Of a stretch of DNA of 64,000 bases, positions 1 through 9,665 are shown piece by piece. This DNA is from Pseudomonas asiatica. Lineage in GTDB: Bacteria; Pseudomonadota; Gammaproteobacteria; Pseudomonadales; Pseudomonadaceae. The stretch is taken from contig NZ_CP157874.1 of the NCBI RefSeq assembly GCF_040214835.1, forward strand, positions 3,538,001 through 3,602,000. Direction: 5' to 3'. Numbering within the stretch: the stretch's first letter is position 1; the number at the start of each line of letters is the position of its first letter. The notes beneath the pieces are model-generated. The model searched no databases, had not been told where the DNA came from, and saw only the letters and a list, made by a program, of their open reading frames with translations. Made by a program: the position numbers and the translations under genes.

Positions 1-22
1 GCCTTGAACCCGGAGAACCACC

Positions 23-421
23 ATGCATAGCAAGTCCGTGATCGGCCAGGCCGAAGTCGCCCGCGTGCTGACCGCCGCCCGCCAGCAAGCCCAGGCGCAA
101 CAATGGAACGTGACCATCGCCGTGGTCGACGATGGCGGCCACCCGCTGGCCCTGGAGCGCCTGGACGGCTGCGCGCCGGCCAGCGCCTACATCGCAATGG
201 AAAAGGCCCGCACTGCCGCGCTGGGGCGCAAGGAGACGCGGGATTACGAGGAGATGGTCAATGGTGGCCGTACCGCTTTCGTCACCGCGCCGCTGCTGAC
301 CAGCCTGGAAGGTGGCGTGCCGCTGCGGGTGGATGGGCAGGTGGTGGGGGCGATCGGCGTGTCCGGGGTCAAGGCCGAGCAGGATGCCGAGGTGGCCAAG
401 GCCGGGGCGGCTGCCCTCTGA
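23..421 (+). CDS. glcG: GlcG/HbpS-family heme-binding-like protein
   Basis: This 132-residue protein belongs to the GlcG/HbpS family (PF03928), small proteins encoded at the end of glycolate oxidase (glcDEF) operons. The family signature VVDDGGHPLALERLDG lies near residues 34-50. The biochemical role of GlcG is not settled; relatives bind heme or cobalamin-like ligands. A GGAGAA ribosome site lies just upstream of the ATG. The gene is at the window edge, so glcDEF would be to the left. Malate synthase G follows 150 bases downstream after a REP pair, which supports a glycolate/glyoxylate setting. Confidence 0.85.
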   Translation: MHSKSVIGQAEVARVLTAARQQAQAQQWNVTIAVVDDGGHPLALERLDGCAPASAYIAMEKARTAALGRKETRDYEEMVNGGRTAFVTAPLLTSLEGGVPLRVDGQVVGAIGVSGVKAEQDAEVAKAGAAAL

Positions 422-429
422 ATCCTGTG

Positions 430-528
430 CCGGCCTCTTCGCGGGTAAACCCGCTCCCACAGGTGCTGCACAGGCCTCAGGCCTTGTGAAAGCCCTGTGG
501 GAGCGGGTTCACCCGCGAAAGGGCCGGC
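430..528. repeat. Inverted pair of REP elements (REPIN)
   Basis: Two REP elements of the 'cgcgggtaaacccgctcccaca' type face each other and can form one long hairpin between glcG and glcB. It may protect or end the upstream transcript. Confidence 0.85.
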
Positions 529-573
529 AAAAGCAACATTTACCCAGAAGACTGAACATCGAGCGAACAGACA

Positions 574-2745
574 ATGCCAAACCATCCACTCCAGATCGCC
601 CCCACCCTGCAGCGCTTCATCGAAGATGAAGCCCTCCCCGGCACCGGCATCGAAGCCCGCACCTTCTGGCAAGGCTTCAGCACCCTGATCCACGACCTCG
701 CACCACAAAACCGCGCCCTGCTCGCCGAACGCGAGCGCCTGCAAGCAGCACTGGACAACTGGCACCGCCAGCACCCCGGCCCGATCCGTGACATGGCCGC
801 CTACCAGCACTTCCTGCAAGGCATCGGCTACCTTGTGGAGCCCCCGGCAAGCGTGCAGGTCAGCACCCGCAACGTCGACCGCGAGATCGCCGTGCAGGCC
901 GGCCCGCAACTGGTGGTGCCACTGAGCAACGCCCGCTACGCCCTCAACGCCGCCAACGCCCGCTGGGGCTCGCTGTACGATGCCCTGTACGGCACCGATG
1001 CCATCGCCGAAACCGATGGCGCCGAACGTGGCCAGGGCTACAACCCGCGACGCGGCGCCAGGGTGATCGCCTATGGCCGGCAGTTCCTCGACACCGCTGC
1101 CCCGCTCGACGGTGCGTCGCACAACGACGCCAAGGCCTACGCGATCAGCCAGGACACGCTGCAGGTAACCCTGGCCGATGACCGCCAGGTGGGCCTCATG
1201 CACCCCGCGCAACTGCGTGGCTACCAAGGTGAGCCGAACACGCCAACAGCGATCCTGTTGCAGCATCACCAGCTGCATTTCGAAATCCAGGTCGACCCGG
1301 CCAACGCCATCGGCCAGCAGGACCCGGCCGGGGTCAAGGACATCCTGCTGGAGGCCGCGCTCACCACCATCATCGACTGCGAAGACTCGGTAGCCGCCGT
1401 GGATGCCGACGACAAGGTCAACGTCTACCGCAACTGGCTGGGCCTGATGAAGGGCGACCTCAGCGAGCAGGTCAGCAAGGGCGGCAAAACCTTCGCACGC
1501 ACCCTGGCCGAAGACCGCCACTACCACGGCGCAGACGGCCAGCCACTGACCCTGCCGGGCCGCTCGCTGCTGTTCATCCGCAACGTCGGCCACCTGATGA
1601 CCAACCCGGCCATCCACGACCGTGATGGCCGGGAAATCCCGGAAGGCATCCTCGATGCCGTGGTCACCAGCCTGATCGGCCTGCATGACCTCAAGCGCCG
1701 CGGCAATTCCCGCGAGGGCAGCCTGTACATCGTCAAGCCGAAGATGCACGGGCCGGCCGAGGTGGCCTTTGCCGACCAGCTGTTCGGCCGCGTCGAAGCC
1801 CTGTTGGGCCTTCCCGCAAATACGCTGAAGATGGGCATCATGGACGAGGAGCGGCGTACCAGCGTCAACCTCAAGGCCTGCATCGCCAGCGCCGCGTCAC
1901 GGGTGGTGTTCATCAACACCGGCTTCCTCGACCGCACCGGTGACGAGATGCACACGGCCATGGAAGCCGGCGCCATGCTGCGCAAGGGCGACATGAAAGG
2001 CAGTGCCTGGATCCAGGCCTACGAGCGCAGCAACGTACTGGTGGGGCTGGCCTGTGGCCTGCGCGGCAAGGCGCAGATCGGCAAGGGCATGTGGGCCATG
2101 CCCGACCTGATGGCGGCCATGCTGGAACAGAAAGTCGCCCAGCCCAGGGCCGGCGCCAACACGGCCTGGGTGCCCTCGCCCACAGCCGCGACACTGCATG
2201 CGCTGCACTACCACCAGGTGGATGTGGCGGCCGTGCAGCAAACGCTGGAACAGGTTGACCTGAATGCCCAGCGCGCCGAGTTGCTGCATGACTTGCTCAG
2301 TGTCCCGGTCAGCCCCGAGCGGCGCTGGAGCGCAGCCGAAATCCAGGCCGAGCTGGACAACAACTGCCAGGGTATCCTCGGTTACGTGGTGCGCTGGGTC
2401 GAGCAAGGGGTCGGCTGTTCCAAGGTGCCGGATATCCATGATGTGGGCCTGATGGAAGACCGCGCGACCCTGCGGATTTCCGCGCAGCACATTGCCAACT
2501 GGCTGCACCACGGGGTGGTCGATGCCGAGCAGGTCGAGGCGACCTTGCAACGCATGGCCGGCGTGGTCGACCAGCAGAATGCCGGGGACCCGGCGTACCG
2601 GCCGATGGCCGCCGGTTTCGAGGCATCGCATGCCTTCCGCGCTGCGCGGGAGCTGGTGTTCAAGGGGCGGCAGCAGCCCAGTGGCTATACCGAACCGTTA
2701 CTGCATGGCTGGCGCTTGCGTTTCAAGCAGGAGGTTGGGCGCTGA
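574..2745 (+). CDS. glcB: Malate synthase G
   Basis: The 723-residue protein is the single-chain malate synthase G, which condenses glyoxylate with acetyl-CoA to malate in the cytosol. The length matches the family (about 720-725). Family motifs are visible: [12 protein letters not shown] near residue 270, [11 protein letters not shown] starting at Arg336 and [14 protein letters not shown] starting at residue 420, which carry active-site Arg and acidic metal/substrate residues. It follows glcG, so glycolate oxidised to glyoxylate can enter central metabolism directly. The REP pair in between suggests glcB may be partly uncoupled from glcG. Confidence 0.97.
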   Translation: MPNHPLQIAPTLQRFIEDEALPGTGIEARTFWQGFSTLIHDLAPQNRALLAERERLQAALDNWHRQHPGPIRDMAAYQHFLQGIGYLVEPPASVQVSTRNVDREIAVQAGPQLVVPLSNARYALNAANARWGSLYDALYGTDAIAETDGAERGQGYNPRRGARVIAYGRQFLDTAAPLDGASHNDAKAYAISQDTLQVTLADDRQVGLMHPAQLRGYQGEPNTPTAILLQHHQLHFEIQVDPANAIGQQDPAGVKDILLEAALTTIIDCEDSVAAVDADDKVNVYRNWLGLMKGDLSEQVSKGGKTFARTLAEDRHYHGADGQPLTLPGRSLLFIRNVGHLMTNPAIHDRDGREIPEGILDAVVTSLIGLHDLKRRGNSREGSLYIVKPKMHGPAEVAFADQLFGRVEALLGLPANTLKMGIMDEERRTSVNLKACIASAASRVVFINTGFLDRTGDEMHTAMEAGAMLRKGDMKGSAWIQAYERSNVLVGLACGLRGKAQIGKGMWAMPDLMAAMLEQKVAQPRAGANTAWVPSPTAATLHALHYHQVDVAAVQQTLEQVDLNAQRAELLHDLLSVPVSPERRWSAAEIQAELDNNCQGILGYVVRWVEQGVGCSKVPDIHDVGLMEDRATLRISAQHIANWLHHGVVDAEQVEATLQRMAGVVDQQNAGDPAYRPMAAGFEASHAFRAARELVFKGRQQPSGYTEPLLHGWRLRFKQEVGR

Positions 2746-2753
2746 TGCTGACA

Positions 2754-2770
2754 GGGCCGCTATGCGGCCC
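2754..2770. terminator. Short GC hairpin after glcB
   Basis: A 7-bp perfect stem (GGGCCGC/GCGGCCC) with a 3-base loop lies 9 bases after the glcB stop. It has no T-run, so its role as a terminator is only likely. The rest of the 2746-2912 gap shows nothing else recognisable. Confidence 0.4.
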
Positions 2771-2912
2771 CACTGCATGAAAACAAGTGGTATTCCGGCA
2801 CTTTCAGAAGTTTCCTATTCGGCGCTCGGAAGCGTCCTACTTGTTGCCTCTGCCCTCTGAAAACATGATCGGCACTGGATGACGCAAGGTCGCGATCCAG
2901 AGGAGGTTCCGC

Positions 2913-3251
2913 ATGCACCTGTACGCCCGCCCCACTGCCGAATTGCGCAGCACCCTGCGCGAACTGCTGGCCCATGACATGAACAACCCGGACGAAGACC
3001 CCCACCTGTCGGGGGTGATGTTCTTCTGCGCCACCGATGAACGCTCCCGCCAACTGATCGAGCGTATCGAGTTGCTGGCCAGCGAGTTGTTCTTCGACCC
3101 GAACGGGCGGGCCATCACCGAGCATATGAAAGCGGCGGCGGTGGAAGGCGTTCGCATCAAGCGCAACCGCAAGGCGCCGGCGGACGAGACGGTGATACGT
3201 ATCGCGCTGGCAGACAAGGGCTACATCACGGTGAGTACTGCCCGGATCTGA
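2913..3251 (+). CDS. Conserved hypothetical protein, 112 aa
   Basis: A short soluble protein with no recognised domain. A strong AGGAGG ribosome site 8 bases before the ATG and codon use like its neighbours support a real gene. It has no signal peptide or membrane segment. The first half is acidic and helical, and the C-terminal part is basic (IKRNRKAP near residues 82-89). The function is not recognised. It stands alone between glcB and a REP pair. Confidence 0.65.
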   Translation: MHLYARPTAELRSTLRELLAHDMNNPDEDPHLSGVMFFCATDERSRQLIERIELLASELFFDPNGRAITEHMKAAAVEGVRIKRNRKAPADETVIRIALADKGYITVSTARI

Positions 3252-3269
3252 GTTTGCGTTGGCTTTCTG

Positions 3270-3390
3270 GGGGTGCTTTGCACCCCATCGCGACACAAGG
3301 CCGCTCCCACAGGACATCACAGACTTTGATTGCAGCGCTGTACCTGTGGGAGCGGCCTTGTGTCGCGATGGGCCGCATTGCGGCCCCATG
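3270..3390. repeat. Inverted REP pair ('gtgtcgcgatggg' type)
   Basis: Two inverted copies of the 'catcgcgacacaaggccgctcccaca' REP variant separate the hypothetical gene from the MocR gene. Confidence 0.8.
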
Positions 3391-3443
3391 CCCTTCCCCG
3401 ACCAATCCGCTATCCTGAGCACTTCCCCGCTCCGGACCGCTCC

Positions 3444-4877
3444 ATGGAACTGCACATTCGCCTGGAAGGCCGCAAAGGCCTGGCCGACCAGCTTTACCAG
3501 CAATTGCGTGCCGGCATCGACAGCGGCCACCTGGCCGCCGGCACCCAACTGCCGCCAAGCCGCCTGCTGGCAGAGCAGCTGGGCGTGTCGCGCAAGACCG
3601 TGGCCGAGGCCTATTCCCGGCTGACCTATGACAACCTGCTGAGCGGCGTGGTCGGCCGGGGCACCTTCGTCACCCCGCGCCAGCCGCTGCGCAGCAGCGA
3701 ATCGCCCGCCATTCCCCTGGCTGGTGCCGCGTCGCTCGAGCGCTGGCAGCAGCGCGCCACCGTGCTGAGCCGACGCCAGCTGGAGGCTCCGTCGCGTTAC
3801 GACTTCATCGGCGGGGCCTCGAGCAAGGCGCAGTTCCCCTTCGACCAGTGGCGCAGTTGCCTGAACCATGCCCTGCGCCGCAGCCAGCGCCACCCCGAGC
3901 GGCAGTTCCCGGCCCAGGGCCTGCCAGAGCTGCGCGAGGCCATTGCCCATCACGTTGCCTACGCCCGCGGCGTGCACTGCAGCGCTGCCGACCTGCTGGT
4001 GTGCAACGGTGCCCAGCAGGCTCTGGACCTGATCGCCCGGGTATTGGTGGAGCCGGGTTGCCAGGTAGCCATGGAAGACCCGGGCTACCCGCCAGCGCGG
4101 CAACTGTTCCTGGCCCTGGGCGCGCGCCTGCAATCGGTACCGGTGGACGATGAAGGCCTGTGCGTGGAACAGATCGCCGACGGCACCCGGCTGATCTACG
4201 TGACGCCCTCGCACCAGTTCCCGCTGGGCATGCCGATGAGCGAGCCACGCCGGCACGCCCTGCTGGCACGGGCCGCCGAGCTGGGTGCGTTGATCATCGA
4301 AGACGACTACGACTGCGAGTTCCGCTACCACGGCCCAGCCGCGGAGGCGTTGCAGCGCCTCGACCGCCATGGCCTGGTGGCCTATGTGGGGACCTTTTCC
4401 AAGACCTTGCTGCCCGAGTTGCGCCTGGGCTACGCCGTACTGCCGCCCGCCGTGTTGAAGGCCGCTTGCGTGGCCAAGCACCTCAGCGACTGGCACAGCC
4501 CGACCCTGTTGCAGTGGGCACTGGCGCGGTTTCTCGGCGAAGGCCACCTGAACAAGCACATCCGCCGTTGCCACGAGGTCTACAGCGCCCGTCGCGAACG
4601 CATCCTCGCGCGGCTGGGCGGCGACCTGTCACCGTGGTTCAGCGCCATCCCCGCCAGCGCCGGGTTCCACCTCAGCGCCCTGGCCAAACCTGGGGTCGAT
4701 GTCGAGTTGCTGGCCAACCTCGCACGCAAGGTGGAGGTCGGCCTGTACTCGCTGGCGCCGTTCTTCAGCGAAGCGCCAGTGCGCCCGGGGCTGTTGCTGG
4801 GCTTCGGCGCCATCGAGCTGCTGGACATCGACCCGGCGCTGGACCGGGTGCGCGACACCCTGCAGCGCCTCAGTTGA
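3444..4877 (+). CDS. MocR/PdxR-type GntR regulator with aminotransferase domain
   Basis: The 477-residue protein has an N-terminal GntR winged helix (about residues 10-75, including QLPPSRLLAEQLGVSRKTVAEAY) and a fold-type I aminotransferase domain (about 110-470). The PLP lysine is probably Lys320 in TFSKTLLPELRLG. MocR proteins use a bound PLP-amine adduct to control nearby metabolic genes. I chose the ATG at 3444 because the protein then begins just before the helix-turn-helix; longer versions run into the REP. It converges with the MFS/deaminase pair (8-base overlap of 3' ends), so the target may be that pair or lie elsewhere. Confidence 0.9.
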   Translation: MELHIRLEGRKGLADQLYQQLRAGIDSGHLAAGTQLPPSRLLAEQLGVSRKTVAEAYSRLTYDNLLSGVVGRGTFVTPRQPLRSSESPAIPLAGAASLERWQQRATVLSRRQLEAPSRYDFIGGASSKAQFPFDQWRSCLNHALRRSQRHPERQFPAQGLPELREAIAHHVAYARGVHCSAADLLVCNGAQQALDLIARVLVEPGCQVAMEDPGYPPARQLFLALGARLQSVPVDDEGLCVEQIADGTRLIYVTPSHQFPLGMPMSEPRRHALLARAAELGALIIEDDYDCEFRYHGPAAEALQRLDRHGLVAYVGTFSKTLLPELRLGYAVLPPAVLKAACVAKHLSDWHSPTLLQWALARFLGEGHLNKHIRRCHEVYSARRERILARLGGDLSPWFSAIPASAGFHLSALAKPGVDVELLANLARKVEVGLYSLAPFFSEAPVRPGLLLGFGAIELLDIDPALDRVRDTLQRLS

Positions 4878-6066
4878 CCGGCGCGGCCTTGCCCGCCACT
4901 ACCGGGCGGGCAATGGCCGCGGCATAACCGCGGGGGTTGAAGCAGGCGGTAACCAGCAGCATTGCCACCACGGTCACGGTCAGCAGCGTCCACGAGGCCT
5001 GGAAATCACCGCTCATGTCGCGCAACCAGCCGGTGACGTATGGCACGATGCCGGTGATGATGAAGCCGATGCCCTGCACGAACGCCGCCAGGCTGCCAGC
5101 CTCGGCAGGCGTCTTCAGGTGCTCCAGGGTCAGCGTCAGGCTCTGGCTGAAGCAGGCGCCCAGACCGAAACCGATCATCGCCACCCACAGCCCCGAGGCC
5201 AGCGTGGGTGCCAGGAGCAGGCCGAGGAAACCCACCAGCTGGATCGCCAAGGCCAGCCACAGGCCCGGGCGCCGGTCTGCCCAGCGCCGCAGCAACAACG
5301 GCAGGCCCAGTGCGCCGGCCACCTGGAAGATGGTCATCAGGCCCACCAGGTCGGCACCGCCCTGGGCACTGCCGCCATGCTCGATGTGATAGGCCGGCAA
5401 CCAGGCCACCATGCTGGTGTAGCCGCCGTTGATCAAGCCGAAGTACAGCGCCAGCAACCAGGCCCGGCGCGTGCCGAACCAGTGACCGCCGGTGGCACCG
5501 GCCAGCTTCGGCGCCTGCTGGCGTGGCCGCAGCACGGCCCAGGCCAGCACCGCCAGCACAGCCGGGATCGCCCACACGCCCAGGCCCACCTGCCAGTGGC
5601 CGAAGTAGCCACTGATGTGCGGCCCGAGCACGGCGGCCAGGCCGCCGCCGCTCATCAGCGCTGCCGAATACAGGCCCATCGCCCCCGCCAGGCGGCCGGG
5701 GAACCAGCGGTTGACCAGCCCCGGCATCATGCCCTGCACTACCGCCACCCCCAGGCCGGCCACCACCGCACTGGCAATCAGCGCCCAGGCGCTGCCCAGT
5801 TGCAGGCGCCACAGGCAGGCCAGGGCGATGGCAGACAGGCCAGCGAGCATGCCGCCATGTTCGCTGATCCAGCGCCGCAACCAGGGTTGCAGCAAGGGCA
5901 CCAGGCCCATGCACAGCACCGGCAACGCCGTCAGCAAGGCCGCCTGCTGGTAACCCAGGCCAGTGCTGGCGCGCATGGGTTCGAGCAACGGGCCGATGCT
6001 GGTCAGGATCGGCCGCAGGTTCAGTGCCAGCAGCATGACCAGCAACAGGTTCAATGCCGCTCTCAT
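4870..6066 (-). CDS. MFS transporter, CynX/NimT-like
   Basis: A 398-residue protein with about 12 hydrophobic segments. The start LNLRPILTSIGPLLEPMR is typical of the CynX/NimT (2-nitroimidazole/cyanate) branch of the major facilitator superfamily, inner-membrane exporters or importers of small organic solutes. I chose the ATG at 6066 because it overlaps the stop codon of the deaminase gene as ATGA, which implies translational coupling. Its substrate cannot be read from sequence; coupling to a base deaminase suggests a nucleobase-like or amidine compound (inference). Confidence 0.88.
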   Translation of the reverse strand: MRAALNLLLVMLLALNLRPILTSIGPLLEPMRASTGLGYQQAALLTALPVLCMGLVPLLQPWLRRWISEHGGMLAGLSAIALACLWRLQLGSAWALIASAVVAGLGVAVVQGMMPGLVNRWFPGRLAGAMGLYSAALMSGGGLAAVLGPHISGYFGHWQVGLGVWAIPAVLAVLAWAVLRPRQQAPKLAGATGGHWFGTRRAWLLALYFGLINGGYTSMVAWLPAYHIEHGGSAQGGADLVGLMTIFQVAGALGLPLLLRRWADRRPGLWLALAIQLVGFLGLLLAPTLASGLWVAMIGFGLGACFSQSLTLTLEHLKTPAEAGSLAAFVQGIGFIITGIVPYVTGWLRDMSGDFQASWTLLTVTVVAMLLVTACFNPRGYAAAIARPVVAGKAAPVN

Positions 6067-6521
6067 TGTGCGTTGGCCTGTTTCCATTCAAGGTACAGAC
6101 CGGCTTCGCCGCTGGGCTTCAGCGCGCGCAGCGGCAGGCTCTGCTGCTGGGGCGGGCGAGCCATCTGCGCATATACCGCCGCGGTGGACAAGCCATAGGG
6201 TTCGCCCTCGGCGTTGTCGTAGGCAAACCAGGCCCGCTCGATGCCGCACAGGTGCATGGCCGCCAGGCACATCGGGCACGGGTGGCCGCTGGCGTAGATT
6301 TCGGCGCCATCCAGGCGCGCCTGGCCCAGGGCGTGGCTGGCCTTGCGGATGGCCTGCATCTCGGCGTGGGCGGTCGGGTCCTGGGTGCTGTGGATCTCGT
6401 TGACCGCACGTGCCAGCACCTGCCCCTGGTACACCAGCACGGCGCCGAAGGGCCGGCCACCGGGCTTGATGTTGGCGCGGGCGAGGTCGAGCGCTTCGCG
6501 CATGTAGCGTTCTTCGGACAT
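6063..6521 (-). CDS. Nucleoside/base deaminase (CMP/dCMP deaminase family)
   Basis: A 152-residue zinc deaminase of the guanine/cytosine deaminase-like family. The zinc site is complete: His52-Ala-Glu54 (HAE) and Pro81-Cys82-Pro-Met-Cys85 (PCPMC), with Glu54 as proton shuttle. Its length matches guanine deaminase/TadA-like proteins, but the substrate is not certain. An AGGAG ribosome site precedes the ATG at 6521. The gene is first in a two-gene unit with the MFS transporter (ATGA overlap). Its promoter must lie in the 198 bases shared with the divergent AhpD-like gene. Confidence 0.88.
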   Translation of the reverse strand: MSEERYMREALDLARANIKPGGRPFGAVLVYQGQVLARAVNEIHSTQDPTAHAEMQAIRKASHALGQARLDGAEIYASGHPCPMCLAAMHLCGIERAWFAYDNAEGEPYGLSTAAVYAQMARPPQQQSLPLRALKPSGEAGLYLEWKQANAQ

Positions 6522-6719
6522 GAATCGGTTCTCCTGTTGCAAGACCTGGTCATTATCCGGGCTTGGGCGGCCTGGCAGAAATGAAGAGATTGGATGCCTG
6601 TCAGTGGCCTCCCGAATGGCCGATTGGCCTCCCGCGGATGCGCGCGATTGGCTATCGGGGAGGCCAACGTGCGGCGCTACAGTAGCGCCATCCCCACCCC
6701 ACACCCTTTGGAGACAGCC

Positions 6720-7157
6720 ATGCACAACCGTATCGAATGGGCCAAGCACGCCCCCGAGGCCTACAAAGCCATGGTCGGCCTGGAGCAGGCCCTGGCCAAG
6801 AGCGGCCTGGAGAATTCCCTGCTGGAACTGGTGCGCCTGCGGGCCTCGCAGATCAACGGCTGCGCCTACTGCGTCAACCTGCACGCCAACGATGCGCGCA
6901 AGGCCGGTGAGACCGAGGCACGCCTGCAGACCTTGTGCGTCTGGCAGGAAACCGCCTACTTCACCCCGCGCGAGCGTGCTGCGCTGGCCTGGGTGGAGAG
7001 CCTGACCCGGCTGCCCGAGCACGGCGCGCCGCAGGGCGAATATGAAGCCTTGCAGGAACACTTCGAGCCGGCCGAGGTGGCCAACCTGACCCTGGCAATT
7101 GCCACCATCAATGCCTGGAACCGCTTCGGGGTCGGGTTTGCCATGGTGCCGGCCTGA
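6720..7157 (+). CDS. AhpD-like carboxymuconolactone decarboxylase family protein
   Basis: A 145-residue alpha-helical protein of the CMD/AhpD family. The active-site pattern is intact: Glu36 followed by Cys48-x-x-Cys51 and His55 (GCAYCVNLH). Family members of this length act as alkylhydroperoxidase-like disulfide reductants in the cytosol. A GGAGA ribosome site precedes the ATG at 6720. The gene is divergent from the deaminase and followed by a REP pair. The physiological peroxide is not known. Confidence 0.88.
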   Translation: MHNRIEWAKHAPEAYKAMVGLEQALAKSGLENSLLELVRLRASQINGCAYCVNLHANDARKAGETEARLQTLCVWQETAYFTPRERAALAWVESLTRLPEHGAPQGEYEALQEHFEPAEVANLTLAIATINAWNRFGVGFAMVPA

Positions 7158-7176
7158 TCATTGATCGGTAGCCTGT

Positions 7177-7277
7177 ACCGGCCTCTTCGCGGGTGAACCC
7201 GCTCCCACAGGTACAGCACATTTTTCAGATTCTGTGAGTCCCCTGTGGGAGCGGGTTTACCCGCGAAGAGGCCGGCA
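7177..7277. repeat. Inverted REP pair
   Basis: Two facing copies of the 'cgcgggtNaacccgctcccaca' REP lie between convergent genes, so the pair may serve as a shared transcript end. Confidence 0.85.
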
Positions 7278-7288
7278 CAGGCAACATC

Positions 7289-8299
7289 TCAACGCCCGGC
7301 CAAACGCGCCCGGTAGCTGCCGGGGCTCTGCCCGGTCCATTTCTTGAACGCCCGGTGAAACGCACTGGGCTCCTGGAACCCGGTCTGCTCGGCAATCTCG
7401 GCAATGCTCAGCTCCCCTTCGCGCAACCGTTCGAAGGCCATTGCCCGGCGCACTTCATCCTTGATCTGCTGGTACGAACGCCCTTCCCGCTCCAGCTGCC
7501 GACGGAAAGTACTGGCACTGACCCCCTGCTGCTGCGCCAGCGCAGCCAGCGTCGGCCACTGCCCATAGCGCCGCGCCCGCAGGTGCCGGTACACCTCGGC
7601 CACCAGCCCGTTCTGGTTGCGAAAGCGAATCACCAGCCCCTGCGGCGCGCTGCGCAGGAAGGTTTTCAGGGCCGCCACGTCCTGCACCACCGGCAGGCGC
7701 AGGTAGGCGCTGTCGAACTCCACCTCGGTGCGTCCGCTGCCCAGGCGCAGGTCCGGCCCCCACAGCAGCAGGTCGTCCTCCTGGGCCGGGCGCGACACCG
7801 CCAGCTCGGTGCGGTCGATGGCGATCCGCCGCCCGGCCAGCCAGCACAGCATGCCGATCATCAGCACCAGGTAGGTTTCCTCGGCATACACCCGGGTCAG
7901 CGGGTCGGCGATGCTCGACTGCACGCTGATCAGCGCCCGCCCGCCACGCAGCGTCAGGCTGCCGCGCAAATCGCGCAGGAACAGGCCAAAACCGCCCATG
8001 CACTGGCGCAAGGCCTTTTCCAGGTTCGGCTCCAGGATCAGGCCCCGGCAGATCAGGGCGAAACTGCCCGGCGGCATGCCGTGGCTGTCGAGGCGGAAGA
8101 ACTCGTCGTCCAGGCGCTGGATCAGCGCCAGCCACAGCTGGGCGAAGGCCTTGGCCGGTACCCGGGCCTGGGGCTGCTCGAGCAGTTGCGGGTCGATGCC
8201 CACCGCACGCAGCTGCGCATCGCGTTCGGCGGGGCAGTCGCGCAGGGCGTGGAGCATGGCATTGAGGAAGTACACGGCGACCGAATCGCTATCGCGCAT
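7289..8299 (-). CDS. AraC-family transcriptional regulator (arabinose-binding-like N-domain)
   Basis: A 336-residue regulator. The N-terminal ~200 residues match the PF12625 'AraC_binding_2' type that is common in pseudomonads. The C-terminus (about 235-330) has two helix-turn-helix units, ending with the AraC signature EIAEQTGFQEPSAFHRAFKKWTG. It is divergent from the thiolase-dehydrogenase-TetR operon (168 bases between starts), so it probably controls that fatty-acid-type operon (inference). Codon use is normal for the window. Confidence 0.9.
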   Translation of the reverse strand: MRDSDSVAVYFLNAMLHALRDCPAERDAQLRAVGIDPQLLEQPQARVPAKAFAQLWLALIQRLDDEFFRLDSHGMPPGSFALICRGLILEPNLEKALRQCMGGFGLFLRDLRGSLTLRGGRALISVQSSIADPLTRVYAEETYLVLMIGMLCWLAGRRIAIDRTELAVSRPAQEDDLLLWGPDLRLGSGRTEVEFDSAYLRLPVVQDVAALKTFLRSAPQGLVIRFRNQNGLVAEVYRHLRARRYGQWPTLAALAQQQGVSASTFRRQLEREGRSYQQIKDEVRRAMAFERLREGELSIAEIAEQTGFQEPSAFHRAFKKWTGQSPGSYRARLAGR

Positions 8300-8467
8300 G
8301 GCGGTTTTCGCTGTCTATGCTGAGTGGCAAAAAGTGCCAGGTTGTCTGAACAGTTCCGGCATAGGCTGCAACAGAGCCTTTGCCTAGACTCGGTCCCACT
8401 CCGGGATCGCCGGCCATTCTCGCAGAGCCTGGCCCGGTCCCGCCATGCCTTCGCAATCGGAGCCCCT

Positions 8468-9652
8468 ATGAGCAGCGCAGAAATCTACGTCGTCAGTGCC
8501 GTCCGTTCAGCCATTGGTGGCTTTGGCGGTTCCCTCAAGGACCTGCCGCTGGCCGACCTGGCCAGCGCCATCACCCGCGCCGCCATCGAGCGCTCAGGCG
8601 TGGCCGCCGAGCAAGTCGGCCACCTGGTGATGGGCACGGTGATCCCCACCGAACCGCGTGACGCCTACCTGGCCCGCGTAGCGGCAATGAACGCCGGCAT
8701 CCCCAAGGAAACCCCGGCATTCAACGTCAACCGCCTGTGCGGCTCGGGCCTGCAGGCCATCGTCTCGGCAGCCCAATGCCTGCTGCTCGGCGACACCGAC
8801 GTGGCCGTGGCAGCCGGCGCCGAATCCATGAGCCGTGGCCCGTACCTGCTGCCGCAGGCACGCTGGGGCGCTCGCATGGGTGACCTGCAAGGCATCGACT
8901 ACACCGTCGGCGTGCTGCAGGACCCGTTCGAACACTTCCATATGGGCATCACTGCCGAGAACGTTGCGGCCAAGCACGGCATTACCCGCGAAATGCAGGA
9001 CGAACTGGCCCTGACCAGCCAGCGCCGCGCCGCCCGCGCCATTGCCGAAGGCCGCTTCGCCAGCCAGATCGTCCCGCTGGAACTGAAAACCCGCAAGGGC
9101 AGCGTGCAGTTCAGCACCGACGAGCATGTGCGTGGCGAAGTAACCGCCGAGCAACTGGCGGGGATGAAGACCGTGTTCAAGAAAGACGGCACCGTTACCG
9201 CCGGCAACGCCAGTGGCATCAACGACGGCGCTGGCGGCCTGGTACTGGCCAGTGGTGATGCGGTGCGCCGCCTGGGCCTGAAGCCGCTGGCACGCCTGGT
9301 GGGCTACGCCCATGCCGGCGTCGAGCCTGAACTGATGGGCCTGGGCCCGATCCCGGCCACCCGCAAGGTGCTGGAGAAGACCGGCCTGAAGGTGCAGGAC
9401 CTGGATGTGATCGAGTCCAACGAAGCCTTCGCCGCCCAGGCCTGCGCCGTGGCTCGCGAACTGGGCTTCGACCCGGAAAAGGTCAACCCCAACGGCTCGG
9501 GCATTTCCCTGGGTCACCCGGTGGGCGCCACCGGCGCGATCATCGCCACCAAGGCCATCCATGAGCTGCAGCGCATCCAGGGCCGCTACGCCCTGGCCAC
9601 CATGTGCATCGGCGGTGGCCAAGGCATCGCCGTGGTCTTCGAGCGCGTCTGA
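8468..9652 (+). CDS. Acetyl-CoA C-acyltransferase (beta-ketothiolase)
   Basis: A 394-residue thiolase. The nucleophile is Cys91 in NRLCGSG; the catalytic His350 lies in [11 protein letters not shown] and the second Cys380 in MCIGGGQG. The length fits acetyl-CoA acetyltransferases/beta-ketothiolases, cytosolic enzymes that cleave or form 3-ketoacyl-CoA. I chose the ATG at 8468 since the protein then starts right before the conserved [12 protein letters not shown]; the upstream extension is not thiolase-like. It is first in an operon with a 3-hydroxyacyl-CoA dehydrogenase 13 bases downstream, suggesting short-chain beta-oxidation or butanoate/levulinate-type use. Confidence 0.96.
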   Translation: MSSAEIYVVSAVRSAIGGFGGSLKDLPLADLASAITRAAIERSGVAAEQVGHLVMGTVIPTEPRDAYLARVAAMNAGIPKETPAFNVNRLCGSGLQAIVSAAQCLLLGDTDVAVAAGAESMSRGPYLLPQARWGARMGDLQGIDYTVGVLQDPFEHFHMGITAENVAAKHGITREMQDELALTSQRRAARAIAEGRFASQIVPLELKTRKGSVQFSTDEHVRGEVTAEQLAGMKTVFKKDGTVTAGNASGINDGAGGLVLASGDAVRRLGLKPLARLVGYAHAGVEPELMGLGPIPATRKVLEKTGLKVQDLDVIESNEAFAAQACAVARELGFDPEKVNPNGSGISLGHPVGATGAIIATKAIHELQRIQGRYALATMCIGGGQGIAVVFERV

Positions 9653-9665
9653 GGGAGCCTGACAC

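Noticed and set aside
244..1749. A 501-codon open frame on the minus strand over glcG and glcB
   Set aside because: It is antisense to two well-identified genes and shows no protein family.
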